Made by a program: the position numbers and the translations under genes. A stretch of 64,000 nt of DNA from Candidatus Zhuqueibacterota bacterium. Lineage in GTDB: Bacteria; Zhuqueibacterota; Zhuqueibacteria; Oceanimicrobiales; Oceanimicrobiaceae. Below the pieces are notes generated by a model, which worked only from the letters and a program-made list of their open reading frames with translations, did not search any database and had not been told where the DNA came from. Every line of letters starts with the position of its first letter. The first letter of the stretch is position 1. The stretch lies in the NCBI GenBank assembly GCA_029261995.1, contig JAJDAF010000032.1, positions 23,272 to 87,271 on the forward strand, written 5' to 3'. Below are positions 1 to 9,407 of the stretch, one piece after another.

Positions 1-42
1 GAACATAGAACGTCAAAGCGTGGGGTTGTCCAGGAAAGCCTG

Positions 43-3000
43 ATGAAGAAGATCAAGCAGTACAAGATCATCGAGAAGCTGGGCACAGGAGGAATGGGAG
101 AGGTCTACAAAGCCCACGATTCTATTCTCGACCGACCGGTCGCAATCAAGCTGATGCATCCGCATTTGCACGAAGATAAAGTCAATGACGCTCGCTTCAT
201 GCATGAAGCGAGGATCGTAGCCAAGCTCGTGCACCCAAATGTGGTCACCATCCACGAAGTGGGTGAAGCCGAGAATCGCCGATACATTGTGATGGAATTT
301 ATCGAGGGCGCATCGCTCACAAGCATCATTCGGAAAGAAGGCGCACTCAACCCGGACCGGGCTATCAATATAACAGGTCAGATTTTGAGAGGCCTTCAGT
401 ATGCGCACAGCAAGGACGTTTTGCATCGAGACATAAAATCAGAGAACATTATGGTCACGGACGGGGACCACGTCAAGATCCTGGATTTTGGCATCGCGAA
501 ACTCATGTCGCAGCAAGGTCTCACCGTCGCAGGCGATCTACTGGGAACGCTCGAGTACATGGCGCCGGAGCAGTTTATGGGCGAACCGGTGGGCCCTAGT
601 TGTGACATCTACGCTGTGGGAATTCTACTCTACCAAATGCTCACCTCGAAGTTGCCGTTCTTGAGTAATTCGCCCGCGGCAATCCTGTACAAACAACTCA
701 ACGAGGAGCCCGTCGCCCCGTCCTACTATAACGACAAAGTAGAACCTGCCCTGGTCCAGGTAGTCCTCAAGGCCATCCACAAAGACAAAGCGGATCGATG
801 GTGGTCTGCTACCGAGTTTGAGGCCGCCCTTGGAGACACCTTGGGAAAGGCGCCTGCACCGGCGACCCTGACGAAATCGGAATCCCAGAACCGCCCGCAC
901 CAAGTAGTTTTTGATATGGATGAGCCCGGGCAGACGGCGACTGTGACTCTGCGCTCCGTTTTTATCGGACGGGAATTGGAAAAGAAGAAGCTTGTTAGCC
1001 TGTTTGCCGATGCATTGCGAGGTCGAGGTCAAGCCGCGGTTATGATGGGCGAAGCGGGAGTTGGCAAGAGCACCCTGGCAGACCACTTCACAAAGTACGC
1101 CAAAGCAAATCAAGCTTGCGTGCTGTACGGAGCGTGTCTCTACCAGGACGGAATGGACGCTTATCTGCCATTCATCGACGCATTGCGGACGTTCTTCCAC
1201 AACGACAGCTACAGCCTTGGAGAAGAAGCGCGGCAGCATCTCAAAGACGCTGTGCGCGACAAAGTCCCGATTCTCCTGGAAGTCGCTGACCGCCTGATGA
1301 CGGTAGGCCCAAAAGTCCCGGAACAGACACCTCCCGAACCAAGCTCAGCCAACTTGATTGAGGGCTTCTATCGCCTGATTGCCCTGCTCTCAACAATGCG
1401 ACCCGTGGTTTTGGTCATCGATGACATGCAGTGGGCAGATGAAGCAACTCTCAGGCTTTTTCACTACTTATCGCGTTATGTAGCAAGCCACCCGGTGTTC
1501 CTGCTCGGGATCAGTCGCACAGATCGTTATGACCTACAGCCAAATGGCAAACCCGGGATGCTCATGGAAGTTCTTGCCCGCATTCGGCGCGAGGGCACTT
1601 GTGAGCAAATCGATATCAACAGACTGGACCGTGACAGCTGTGACCTGCTCATTGACAGGTCGATATCTCCCAACCAATTCACTGAAGAACTCTATGAGTC
1701 AATTTATCTCGAGACCAAAGGCAATCCGCTATTTCTGACGGAAACCCTGAAGCAGCTCCGAGAAAACGGTGGCATCTTCAATAAGGAGGAAACCTGGTAC
1801 AACAAACGTGACGGACTCGAGTTGCTTGTGCCCAATCGAGTTGAAGACATCTTTGTTCGCAGGCTCAGCGGGCTCAGTGATGAAGAAAAAGACATTCTGC
1901 AGGTTGCCGCTGTCCAGGGTCACAAATTTGATCCGTCGTTGCTGTCTCGCCTGCTGGAAACTCCAAAAATCGTGCTGCTCAAAGTCCTGCATCGCATCGA
2001 AACTGAATTGCAGATCGTGATCAGCAACGAGCATGGCTTCCAATTTGAACATCCGATGCTCAGGGAATTGCTGTACAAGGATATCCCAACCGCTTTGAGT
2101 CGCGAATATCACCTCATGATCGCCAACGAGCTTGAAAAAATCTACGGCAGTGATTTTGGCGCTCTGGTGGGCGATGTGGCCCAGCACCTCAGACGAGGCG
2201 GCGACCACTTAAAAGCGCTGCCTCTGCTTTGTCAAGCCGGGATGCGCGCGTTTGGTATCTCGGCGTACCGTGAAGCCAGCCTTTTTTATGAGGATCTTCT
2301 TGCTTCCTCCACACAATGCGGCAAACCTATCGACGAGTTAGTGGCTCTTGCTGAACTCCATTTCAATTTAGGAATCTGCTATGAAGAGACGAACCGGCTG
2401 CAGGACAGTCTCAAGGCTTACACGGAGGTTCTGAATTTCGGGCGGAGTAACAATGACGACAAGGGTCAAACCGACGCGCTGCTGCGTATCGGCAGGATCC
2501 ATGGCAAACTCGGAGACTGGGATTCGGCGCTTTCGCACTATGACCTTTGTATCGAGCTGGCACAGCAGGCATCCGTCCAGAACGTGCTTAGCAGGGCCTA
2601 TAACAATGTCGGTATCATCTACTTTCAGAAAGGTGATTTCGAACTGGCGCTCCAGCATTTTGAGCACACACTGCAAGCCATTGATTGTGACATGGGCGAA
2701 TTTGACAAGGCGCATGCTCTGACCAACATCGGGATCATCGCAAGCATTCGTGGCGAAAACAACGTCGCCATGGACAACTATCGCGAGGCTCTTGAAATCT
2801 ACGCCAGGAAAGGCAATCGTCAACAGGACCAGGCGCGAATATATCATAACCTGGGCATGGCGCATGCTGACACCGATGACCTTGACGCAGCGCTCAATGC
2901 ATTTGAGCAGTGTCTGGATATTGCCTATGAGATACACGACAGACCCCTGCAGGCGCTCACGCACCTCAACATGGGCAAGACAATGGTCAGACAGGACAAG

Positions 3001-3438
3001 CTACTCGAAGCCAAGTCTCTGATGGAGAAGGCAATTAAGGTTTTCAAGCGTACAGACGATACTCTGAACATGGCGGAAGCACATCTCGTGTTCGGCCTGA
3101 TTCATCATGGCGAAGGAGATTTTGCGGCTGCGGAAGAATCGTTAACAAGGAGCATGCAGCTCAATGACAAGCTCGAAAACAAGCAAGGGCAGGCCGAGTG
3201 TTACGTCGCCTTTGCCAAGCTTTGCTATGACCGCCAAGATCAGGGCAGCGCGGAAGAGCATTTTGCAAAGGCTCTGCAAGCCTACCGGAGGCTGGACCTG
3301 CAGTCCAAAGTTGAAGATGTTCATAAGATGATTGAAGAGTCCTTGCCCGATTCAGAGCTGAATGTCACAACGGTTGATACTGAGACCAGCGATGAAAATG
3401 CCGAGACCAAACGTGTTACAAAGGTCCACCACAGCTAG
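43..3438 (+). CDS. Ser/Thr protein kinase fused to AAA ATPase and TPR domain
   Basis: The 1131-residue protein probably senses a signal and phosphorylates Ser/Thr targets. The N-terminal kinase domain (about 1-265) has the glycine loop GTGGMGEVYK (from residue 14), VAIK lysine 36, HRD with D130, DFG 148-150 and APE 174-176, so catalysis looks intact. A linker leads to an AAA_16-type ATPase starting at FIGRE (about 307), with Walker A GEAGVGKST (336-344) and Walker B VLVIDDMQWAD (about 457). The last roughly 350 residues are tetratricopeptide repeats. No membrane segment is seen, so it is likely cytoplasmic. This kinase-AAA-TPR layout is common in multidomain bacterial kinases. It leads an operon with zinc-ribbon TPR and FHA proteins. 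FHA domains bind phosphothreonine, so they are plausible partners (inference). Confidence 0.93.
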   Translation: MKKIKQYKIIEKLGTGGMGEVYKAHDSILDRPVAIKLMHPHLHEDKVNDARFMHEARIVAKLVHPNVVTIHEVGEAENRRYIVMEFIEGASLTSIIRKEGALNPDRAINITGQILRGLQYAHSKDVLHRDIKSENIMVTDGDHVKILDFGIAKLMSQQGLTVAGDLLGTLEYMAPEQFMGEPVGPSCDIYAVGILLYQMLTSKLPFLSNSPAAILYKQLNEEPVAPSYYNDKVEPALVQVVLKAIHKDKADRWWSATEFEAALGDTLGKAPAPATLTKSESQNRPHQVVFDMDEPGQTATVTLRSVFIGRELEKKKLVSLFADALRGRGQAAVMMGEAGVGKSTLADHFTKYAKANQACVLYGACLYQDGMDAYLPFIDALRTFFHNDSYSLGEEARQHLKDAVRDKVPILLEVADRLMTVGPKVPEQTPPEPSSANLIEGFYRLIALLSTMRPVVLVIDDMQWADEATLRLFHYLSRYVASHPVFLLGISRTDRYDLQPNGKPGMLMEVLARIRREGTCEQIDINRLDRDSCDLLIDRSISPNQFTEELYESIYLETKGNPLFLTETLKQLRENGGIFNKEETWYNKRDGLELLVPNRVEDIFVRRLSGLSDEEKDILQVAAVQGHKFDPSLLSRLLETPKIVLLKVLHRIETELQIVISNEHGFQFEHPMLRELLYKDIPTALSREYHLMIANELEKIYGSDFGALVGDVAQHLRRGGDHLKALPLLCQAGMRAFGISAYREASLFYEDLLASSTQCGKPIDELVALAELHFNLGICYEETNRLQDSLKAYTEVLNFGRSNNDDKGQTDALLRIGRIHGKLGDWDSALSHYDLCIELAQQASVQNVLSRAYNNVGIIYFQKGDFELALQHFEHTLQAIDCDMGEFDKAHALTNIGIIASIRGENNVAMDNYREALEIYARKGNRQQDQARIYHNLGMAHADTDDLDAALNAFEQCLDIAYEIHDRPLQALTHLNMGKTMVRQDKLLEAKSLMEKAIKVFKRTDDTLNMAEAHLVFGLIHHGEGDFAAAEESLTRSMQLNDKLENKQGQAECYVAFAKLCYDRQDQGSAEEHFAKALQAYRRLDLQSKVEDVHKMIEESLPDSELNVTTVDTETSDENAETKRVTKVHHS

Positions 3439-3525
3439 GAACTCCAACCCCCACGGCTGTCCCGAAGTAAGAAAGTTCACACGAATTAATCGATGTGAAA
3501 CTGATACGGAGTAGAGAGAAACCGT

Positions 3526-3825
3526 ATGAAAACATGCCCACGATGTCACACGCCCAACTCTGATGAACACAGGTTTTGCGGCCTCTGCGGCTACAATCTC
3601 GCGGTAGAAAGTGTCAGCAATTTCGTCACCAAAGTTGCCATAAAAGCAAATGACGTTCAGTTTGACCTAGGAGTTCTTTGCTACAAGGATGGCAAGTACG
3701 ACCAGGCGGTTGCCATATTTCAAAATCTGCTCGATAGCAACCCTGACAACCTGCAAGTCGCTCAGATGCTACAGCAAGTGCAGGAAGCGAGTAGAGAGAA
3801 AAAGGCCAACTCACAGTCTGATTGA
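3526..3825 (+). CDS. Small zinc-ribbon/TPR protein
   Basis: A 99-residue protein with an N-terminal zinc ribbon (CPRCHTPN, then FCGLCG) followed by one or two TPR-like helices (residues 45-85) and a Lys/Ser-rich tail. The four cysteines look complete for one zinc. It starts at ATG 3526 after a purine-rich stretch. It lies 87 bp after the kinase gene and abuts the FHA gene, so it is probably in the same operon. A larger protein of the same architecture occurs at 12806. It is probably a protein-interaction adaptor for the kinase module (inference). Precise function is unknown. Confidence 0.8.
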   Translation: MKTCPRCHTPNSDEHRFCGLCGYNLAVESVSNFVTKVAIKANDVQFDLGVLCYKDGKYDQAVAIFQNLLDSNPDNLQVAQMLQQVQEASREKKANSQSD

Positions 3826-3833
3826 GGCATACT

Positions 3834-4259
3834 ATGACGCCAGGAACGGCGAGCACCACGTGCTCTTACTGCAAACACGAAAATCTGGGCAGAAACAACT
3901 TCTGCACACAGTGCGGTTCGAAGCTGCTCCCAGACCAGGAGGCAAAGCCCCGCCTCTGCATTCTCTATGGGCAACCGCATGGTGCGGTGTTTCTGCTCCG
4001 AAAGGGTCGCACCACGATTGGTCATGATCCCGGGAACATCGTTGTTCTGGGAGATCAACATATTTCGAACAAACACGCAGCGATTAAGCTGGAAGACGGC
4101 TGCTTTTGGATTGAGGATCGCCTCAGCAAGAACGGCACCCATGTCAATGGACAGAGAATTATGCAGCGCACGCCACTTGCCAACGGCAGCGTGATAAAAC
4201 TGGGGTCAACGATTCTAAAATTCGAGGACGGCAATCAGAGCCAAATCGCGACCTCCTGA
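3834..4259 (+). CDS. Zinc-ribbon FHA domain protein
   Basis: A 141-residue protein. An N-terminal zinc ribbon (CSYCKHENLGRNNFCTQCG) is followed by a forkhead-associated domain (about 45-135). The FHA hallmarks are visible: a GR-like turn (RKGRTTIGHD), HISNKHA (the phosphothreonine-binding Ser/His region) and SKNGTHVNGQ. FHA domains recognise phosphothreonine peptides, and the kinase two genes upstream is the obvious source (inference). ATG 3834 is chosen. An in-frame TTG at 3822 overlapping the previous stop would add four residues. It is 27 bp upstream of the substrate-binding protein gene, and so links kinase signalling to the peptide transporter operon. Confidence 0.85.
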   Translation: MTPGTASTTCSYCKHENLGRNNFCTQCGSKLLPDQEAKPRLCILYGQPHGAVFLLRKGRTTIGHDPGNIVVLGDQHISNKHAAIKLEDGCFWIEDRLSKNGTHVNGQRIMQRTPLANGSVIKLGSTILKFEDGNQSQIATS

Positions 4260-4286
4260 ACTTCCTATCTGGAGAACGATGGCACA

Positions 4287-5885
4287 ATGGTACGTAGATA
4301 TCTGACGGTGCTGGCAGTCTTCTGTCAGTTGGCCCTTTCAACAACCGCAGGCTCAGCAAGCAAACCATCCGAGAAAGGCGCGCGCCCCACTTATGGCGGC
4401 ACCTTGATTATCGGAATAGCCAGTGATATAGACAGTTTCAATCCGCTCTTTAACGAATCAGCACTGGCTCAGGAGATAACTCACTTGCTTCTGCTCGGCC
4501 TTGCCGATCTCAATGAAAAGTCAGAATTTTCTCCTGAACTGGCGTCATCCTGGGAGAGTTCGGATGACTATCTGACACTGACCTATCATTTGAGAAAAGA
4601 CGCACTCTGGTCAGACGGCGTCCCAATCACGGCGGATGACGTCAAATTCACGTTCGACGTACTCATGGACACCACAGCCGGTAGTCCACGGTACGGCGCG
4701 ACCGAATTCCTGAAAGCGGTTCGCGTCGAAGATTCCCACACGGTTACGTTTGAGTTTACCGAGGCATATCCCGCTCAGCTATTTGATACAGCCGGAGAAA
4801 TTCTGCCCAGGCATCTTCTCGAGAATGCAGACCGAGCCTCGCTCCGAAGTCACAAATTCGGACGAAACCCGCTATCATCGGGGCCATTCGTACTCAAGAA
4901 ATGGGTGAGTCAACAATACATCGAGCTTGCAGCGAATGAAAAGTACTACGGTGGTCGGCCGTACTTGGACCGCGTCATCTTCAAGATCGTGCCGGACAAC
5001 ACAAACCTCTTACTGCAAATACAAACTGGCGAAGTGGATATGATGATCGGCGTTCCGCCGTCAGAGGTAGAGCGTCTGCAGAAAAGCAACAAGCACATCA
5101 GCATTCACCCCGTCTCCGGACGTGTCTATCATTACATCAGCTACAATCAGAAGAACCCGCTTTTCTCGGATGTGAGAGTGCGTCAAGCCCTGACCATGGC
5201 AATCGACCGGCAGGGTATCATCAAGGCTGTGCTATATGGTTTTGGCAAACCTTGCCAGGGACCGTTGTCCTCATTGACCGCGTCGCTTGACAGTGGCAAT
5301 GGCGATATTTTTGCCCATGACCCTGAGCGAGCAACAAAGCTGTTGCACGAGGCAGGATGGCTGGATACGGACCATGATGGCTGGCTCGACAAGGACGGCA
5401 GGACGTTCAAATTTACAATCAAAACCAACGCCGGCAATCAACTGCGCTCGGATGTAGCGGTCATCGTCCAAAGCCAAATGAAAAAGATTGGCATCGAGGT
5501 TCGACTACAGACAATCGAATGGAGTACGCTGGTAGGTCAACTCAGGACCAAAGATTTTGAGGCCCACATGGGTGGCTGGAGCACCCCTTTGTACGTTGAC
5601 CTTACGCCGATTTTTCATTCGTCGGCACAGAATCTCTTCAACGTTATGAGCTATGCAAATACGGAAGTTGATCGACTCATAGAATCAGGTCGTGAGGAAA
5701 TGGACCGCCAGAAATCTATGAAAATATGGAATGAAGCGCAGCGTCTCATCTACCAGGATCAGCCTTACACTTTTCTATTCTGGGTCGATCGGATTATTGC
5801 GGTCAGCGACAAGTTTAACAATGTCACACCTATTCCACTGAGTGCGCTCTACGGCCTCGAGAAGTGGTACCAAGCCTCTAACTAA
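4287..5885 (+). CDS. Oligopeptide ABC transporter substrate-binding protein
   Basis: A 532-residue family 5 solute-binding protein (DppA/OppA/NikA type). It binds peptides or related solutes in the periplasm and delivers them to the permeases encoded downstream. A signal peptide is visible (MVRRYLTVLAVFCQLALS, then TTAGSAS). The mature start YGGTLIIGIASDIDSFNPL is typical of SBP_bac_5, as are DALWSDGVPITADDVKFTF and FSDVRVRQALTMAIDRQ. Length is normal. The ligand (di/oligopeptide, nickel, sugar) cannot be fixed from sequence alone. The gene sits 18 bp upstream of the first ATPase gene in a complete dpp/opp-type cluster. Confidence 0.93.
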   Translation: MVRRYLTVLAVFCQLALSTTAGSASKPSEKGARPTYGGTLIIGIASDIDSFNPLFNESALAQEITHLLLLGLADLNEKSEFSPELASSWESSDDYLTLTYHLRKDALWSDGVPITADDVKFTFDVLMDTTAGSPRYGATEFLKAVRVEDSHTVTFEFTEAYPAQLFDTAGEILPRHLLENADRASLRSHKFGRNPLSSGPFVLKKWVSQQYIELAANEKYYGGRPYLDRVIFKIVPDNTNLLLQIQTGEVDMMIGVPPSEVERLQKSNKHISIHPVSGRVYHYISYNQKNPLFSDVRVRQALTMAIDRQGIIKAVLYGFGKPCQGPLSSLTASLDSGNGDIFAHDPERATKLLHEAGWLDTDHDGWLDKDGRTFKFTIKTNAGNQLRSDVAVIVQSQMKKIGIEVRLQTIEWSTLVGQLRTKDFEAHMGGWSTPLYVDLTPIFHSSAQNLFNVMSYANTEVDRLIESGREEMDRQKSMKIWNEAQRLIYQDQPYTFLFWVDRIIAVSDKFNNVTPIPLSALYGLEKWYQASN

Positions 5886-5903
5886 CCGGTCAGATTCAGA
5901 ACA

Positions 5904-6716
5904 GTGCTGCTGAGTGTTCGAAATCTCTCAGTCCGCATTCGAAATCTCGGCGGCGACTTTCACCCCGTGAAGAACATATCCTTCGATGTGAATTCAGGGG
6001 AGACGCTGGCCATCATCGGGGAAACTGGCTCCGGTAAAACCATGGTGGGCTTATCCTTGATTGGATTGCTGCCTGACGGAGCAGAAGTCGTCAGTGGAGA
6101 AGTTCGCTTTTGCGGAGAGGCCATTTCGCCAGGCAGCCCGAAAGGATTGAAACACCTGGGCGGGCGTCACATAGCGATGGTTTTTCAGAATCCCGGCGCA
6201 GCACTCAATCCTGTTTTCCGGGTCGGCTCGCAGATCACCGAAGTCATCAGAACGCATCTCCCGCTTTCAAAGACTGACGCGCGGACACGCACAATTGAGC
6301 TGCTTGCCCAATCCGGACTCGCGGAGCCGGGTGTTGTCTATCGCTCATACCCGCATCAATTGAGCGGCGGCATGGCGCAGCGGGTCATGATCGCGATGGC
6401 CCTGAGTTGTAGGCCAAAACTCATCATCGCAGATGAACCGACCACGGCTCTGGATATTACGACTCAAATTCAAATCATCCAACTTCTGCGCAATCTGCAA
6501 ATTGAACACAGATTCGCACTCCTGCTCATCAGCCACGACCTGAGTATCGTTGGCCGACTGGCCGACTCCGTTTTGGTTATGCACGCCGGCAAACCCGTTG
6601 AGCAGGGACCCGCTGGTGACATCTTAAGGTCTCCCCGGAACAGCTATACACAAGAACTGATCGGCTCGATTCTTGAATGTCCTGGTTCGCAACCAAGGGA
6701 TTCAGAGCATGTCTGA
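5904..6716 (+). CDS. Oligopeptide ABC transporter ATP-binding protein (DppD-type)
   Basis: A 270-residue ABC ATPase that powers the dipeptide/oligopeptide importer. Walker A is GETGSGKT, the Q-loop VFQNPGAALNPVF is of the peptide-importer type, the signature is LSGGMAQRV and Walker B is LIIADEPTTALD, followed by the H-loop LLLISHDLS. The start is GTG 5904. The family's C-terminal OppD/DppD extension is short here. The gene overlaps the second ATPase by 8 bp, so translation is probably coupled. Confidence 0.92.
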   Translation: MLLSVRNLSVRIRNLGGDFHPVKNISFDVNSGETLAIIGETGSGKTMVGLSLIGLLPDGAEVVSGEVRFCGEAISPGSPKGLKHLGGRHIAMVFQNPGAALNPVFRVGSQITEVIRTHLPLSKTDARTRTIELLAQSGLAEPGVVYRSYPHQLSGGMAQRVMIAMALSCRPKLIIADEPTTALDITTQIQIIQLLRNLQIEHRFALLLISHDLSIVGRLADSVLVMHAGKPVEQGPAGDILRSPRNSYTQELIGSILECPGSQPRDSEHV

Positions 6717-7518
6717 CCCGATAGTGCTTAGAGTTCAGAACCTGAGCAAGACCTTCGGATCGAGTTCTCGCGTTGCGGGAGCCAGGAACCAACCGGCCCT
6801 GGACGATGTGTCGCTGGATCTGTTTGCAGGAGAGTGTCTGGCTCTGGTGGGCGAATCCGGTTGCGGCAAAACCACACTCGGCAAGTGTATTCTACGATTG
6901 ACTGAAGTAGATGAAGGTAGAGTGCTTTTCAACGGGCTTGATCTTGTCAACCTGAGCGGCAAGCAACTCCGTCGCAATCGCTACGGCCTTCAAATGATTT
7001 TTCAGAATCCGCTGCAGGCGCTGAACCCTCGTCAAAAAGTCGGAAAATGTGTTGCTGAAGTTCTGCAGGTTCATCACGGCCACGGCCACGGTGGCGAGGC
7101 GCTGACCGGGCACATCAATCGGCTATTCTCACAGGTGGGTCTGTCCGAAGAGTTGTTCGATCGGTTTCCACATGAACTTAGTGGCGGGCAACAACAGCGC
7201 GTGACGATTGCCAGAGCGCTGGCCGCAGAACCCAAAGTCCTGGTCGCAGATGAGCCAACCTCGAGTCTTGACGCCCGATTCAAACGGCAAATCATCGATC
7301 TTCTGCGTGACTTGCAGCGACAGCTGGGACTTACACTGTTACTGATCTCGCACGATCTGGCGATGGTCCAGGCGATCGCCAACCGTGTGGCTGTAATGCT
7401 GAATGGCAGAATCATTGAGGTAGCCGAAACCCGAACGCTGATGGCGTCACCGCAACATCCCTATTCGAGAAAACTTCTCGCCGCGGCCAGGCGTGACTTC
7501 GAAACGGAGTACGCGTAA
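6709..7518 (+). CDS. Oligopeptide ABC transporter ATP-binding protein (DppF-type)
   Basis: A 269-residue second ATPase of the importer, partner of the preceding one. Walker A is GESGCGKT, the Q-loop IFQNPLQALNPRQ, the signature LSGGQQQRV, Walker B VLVADEPTSSLD and the H-loop LLISHDLAMV. ATG 6709 is chosen because it gives the normal start MSDPIVLRVQNLSKTFG. The frame is open upstream to a TTG at 6673, but that would overlap the previous gene by 44 bp. A His/Gly-rich stretch (HHGHGHGGEA, about 125) is unusual for the family. The permease gene begins at the next base after the stop. Confidence 0.92.
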   Translation: MSDPIVLRVQNLSKTFGSSSRVAGARNQPALDDVSLDLFAGECLALVGESGCGKTTLGKCILRLTEVDEGRVLFNGLDLVNLSGKQLRRNRYGLQMIFQNPLQALNPRQKVGKCVAEVLQVHHGHGHGGEALTGHINRLFSQVGLSEELFDRFPHELSGGQQQRVTIARALAAEPKVLVADEPTSSLDARFKRQIIDLLRDLQRQLGLTLLLISHDLAMVQAIANRVAVMLNGRIIEVAETRTLMASPQHPYSRKLLAAARRDFETEYA

Positions 7519-8490
7519 ATGTCTGGATTCATATTAAGACGACTTGGCGCGGCTCTGCTCGTTGTCTGGGGAGTGCTCAGCTTGAGTTTCATCTTCCTCC
7601 AGATGGCGCCAGGCGACCCGTCCTCCATGTACACAAGACCCGGAACTGACCAAAAAACAGTTGAACACATTCGACAACAAATGGGACTGGATCTGCCGGT
7701 CTGGCAGCAATATCTCGTATGGTCCCGGGAATTTTGCACAGGCAATTTCGGAACATCGTTCATGCAGCAGCGGCCAGTGAGCGAAATCTTTGCCGAAGCG
7801 ATTCCAAACACGCTGCGCCTGACGGTCGTGGTGTTTGTGCTGCAATTGGTCATCGGGATTCTGCTTGGCGTGCTTACGGCAATCAAGCGTGACAGCAGCT
7901 TGGATTTCATACTCAGCTCAGTTCTGCTTTTCTTGTACTCGATGCCCGGCTTTTGGCTGGGACTGATGGCGATAATGGTATTCTCTCTTACACTGGGCTG
8001 GCTGCCATCCAGCCAGATGCAATCTCTGGTCATCCCTGACGGGACGTTGCCAATACTGTGGGACCGCATTCGGCACCTGATTTTGCCTGCATCTGTTTTG
8101 GCGGCGCCACTTGCCGCCCACGTTGCCCGGTTCGTCCGGGCCAGTCTCATCGAGGTGCTGGCGCAGAATTACATCCGAACGGCCCGCGCCTACGGCATCA
8201 GTCGATGGAAAATTTTGTTCAAATATGCCTTGAAAAACGCATTGTTGCCGCTCACCGCACTGTTTGGCGTCTACTTGCCGTTCCTTCTTGCAGGGGCTGT
8301 CATTACCGAGTATGTATTTGCCTGGCCGGGATTTGGTATGGTGACCGTCAACGCGATCTTTGCACACGACTTTCCGGTGATCCTGGCCAGCAATTTCGTA
8401 GCAGCTATTGCTGTGGTTGCAGGGAATTTGATATCCGACCTGCTTTCCAGGGCTGTTGATCCAAGAATTAGACTTGAACCAGGTTCATGA
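7519..8490 (+). CDS. Oligopeptide ABC transporter permease (DppB-type)
   Basis: A 323-residue inner-membrane permease with about six hydrophobic segments, including the first at MSGFILRRLGAALLVVWGVL. It carries the family's N-terminal FLQMAPGDP motif and the EAA-type loop near YIRTARAYGISRWKILFKYALKNALLPL, which contacts the ATPases. The length is normal. It abuts the upstream ATPase gene (stop TAA 7516-7518, ATG 7519) and is followed at once by the second permease. Confidence 0.93.
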   Translation: MSGFILRRLGAALLVVWGVLSLSFIFLQMAPGDPSSMYTRPGTDQKTVEHIRQQMGLDLPVWQQYLVWSREFCTGNFGTSFMQQRPVSEIFAEAIPNTLRLTVVVFVLQLVIGILLGVLTAIKRDSSLDFILSSVLLFLYSMPGFWLGLMAIMVFSLTLGWLPSSQMQSLVIPDGTLPILWDRIRHLILPASVLAAPLAAHVARFVRASLIEVLAQNYIRTARAYGISRWKILFKYALKNALLPLTALFGVYLPFLLAGAVITEYVFAWPGFGMVTVNAIFAHDFPVILASNFVAAIAVVAGNLISDLLSRAVDPRIRLEPGS

Positions 8491-8491
8491 A

Positions 8492-9340
8492 ATGCCGAGC
8501 GCGATTTATCATCTCAAACTGACCGAACGGCTCTGGTCGCACAAAGCCCTACTTGCTGGAATCTGCTGTATTGGAGTTCTGGCCTTTGCCACAATCTTCA
8601 GTAATATGATCTCAGGTTACGATCCGGTGGCGCAAGGGGATTTGCTGACAGACCGCTATCTGGAGCCTACAAGCGAGCATCCATTTGGGACAGATAAATT
8701 TGGTCGCGATTTGCTGAGTCGGGTTCTGTACGGTGGCCGAATATCTCTTACAATTGCATTCAGCGTGGTTTTCTTAACGGCAACGATAGGTCTGCTGTAC
8801 GGGACTCTCTCCGGATATTTGGGGGGCCTGACCGACTCAGTCATGATGAGGTTTGTAGACTTCCTGCTGGCCTTTCCTTCGATTTTCATCGTCATTACAG
8901 TTGTTGCCATATTCGAAATGAATCACTGGCTCCTGATACCCATTTTGAGCCTAACAAGCTGGATGGAAACAGCGCGCATTGTGAGGACAGAGGTGCTCAC
9001 CCTGAAGGAACGAGATTTCATCAGCGCTGCGAAAGGCCTTGGCTACACTCCCGTCCGCATTCTCTTTGAACACATCATCCCAAACAGCATGACGCCAGTC
9101 ATTGTCGCGGCGACATTGAAAGTCGGCGAGGTCATTCTTCTGGAATCGGCGCTGAGTTTTCTCGGACTTGGCGTGCAGTCGCCAACACCCAGTTGGGGGA
9201 ACATTATCAACGACGGCCGTGAGGTGTTGATGACGGCGTGGTGGGTTTCAACCTTTCCGGGGCTTTTTATCGCGATGTCGGTGATGAGTTTTAATTTGAT
9301 TGGCGATGGACTGCGGCAGGCACTCAGTCCATCACGCTGA
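8492..9340 (+). CDS. Oligopeptide ABC transporter permease (DppC-type)
   Basis: A 282-residue inner-membrane permease completing the importer. It shows the DppC/OppC features: an early membrane segment, the periplasmic EHPFGTDKFGRDLLSRVLYG motif, and the cytoplasmic EAA loop ERDFISAAKGLGYTPVRILF. ATG 8492, one base after the previous stop, is preferred. A TTG at 8456 inside the upstream gene would add 12 residues. A sigma-54 activator gene follows after 67 bp. Confidence 0.92.
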   Translation: MPSAIYHLKLTERLWSHKALLAGICCIGVLAFATIFSNMISGYDPVAQGDLLTDRYLEPTSEHPFGTDKFGRDLLSRVLYGGRISLTIAFSVVFLTATIGLLYGTLSGYLGGLTDSVMMRFVDFLLAFPSIFIVITVVAIFEMNHWLLIPILSLTSWMETARIVRTEVLTLKERDFISAAKGLGYTPVRILFEHIIPNSMTPVIVAATLKVGEVILLESALSFLGLGVQSPTPSWGNIINDGREVLMTAWWVSTFPGLFIAMSVMSFNLIGDGLRQALSPSR

Positions 9341-9407
9341 TTTCGGGCTTAGCGGGCACAGGGAAACAGATCAAGCTTAACCTGGTCAAAGCCGATAATG
9401 TTAACAA

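Noticed and set aside
4270..4300. Sigma-54 promoter (TGGCAC) before the substrate-binding protein gene
   Set aside because: TGGCAC is followed by TACG instead of TTGC at the required spacing, and it overlaps the start codon.
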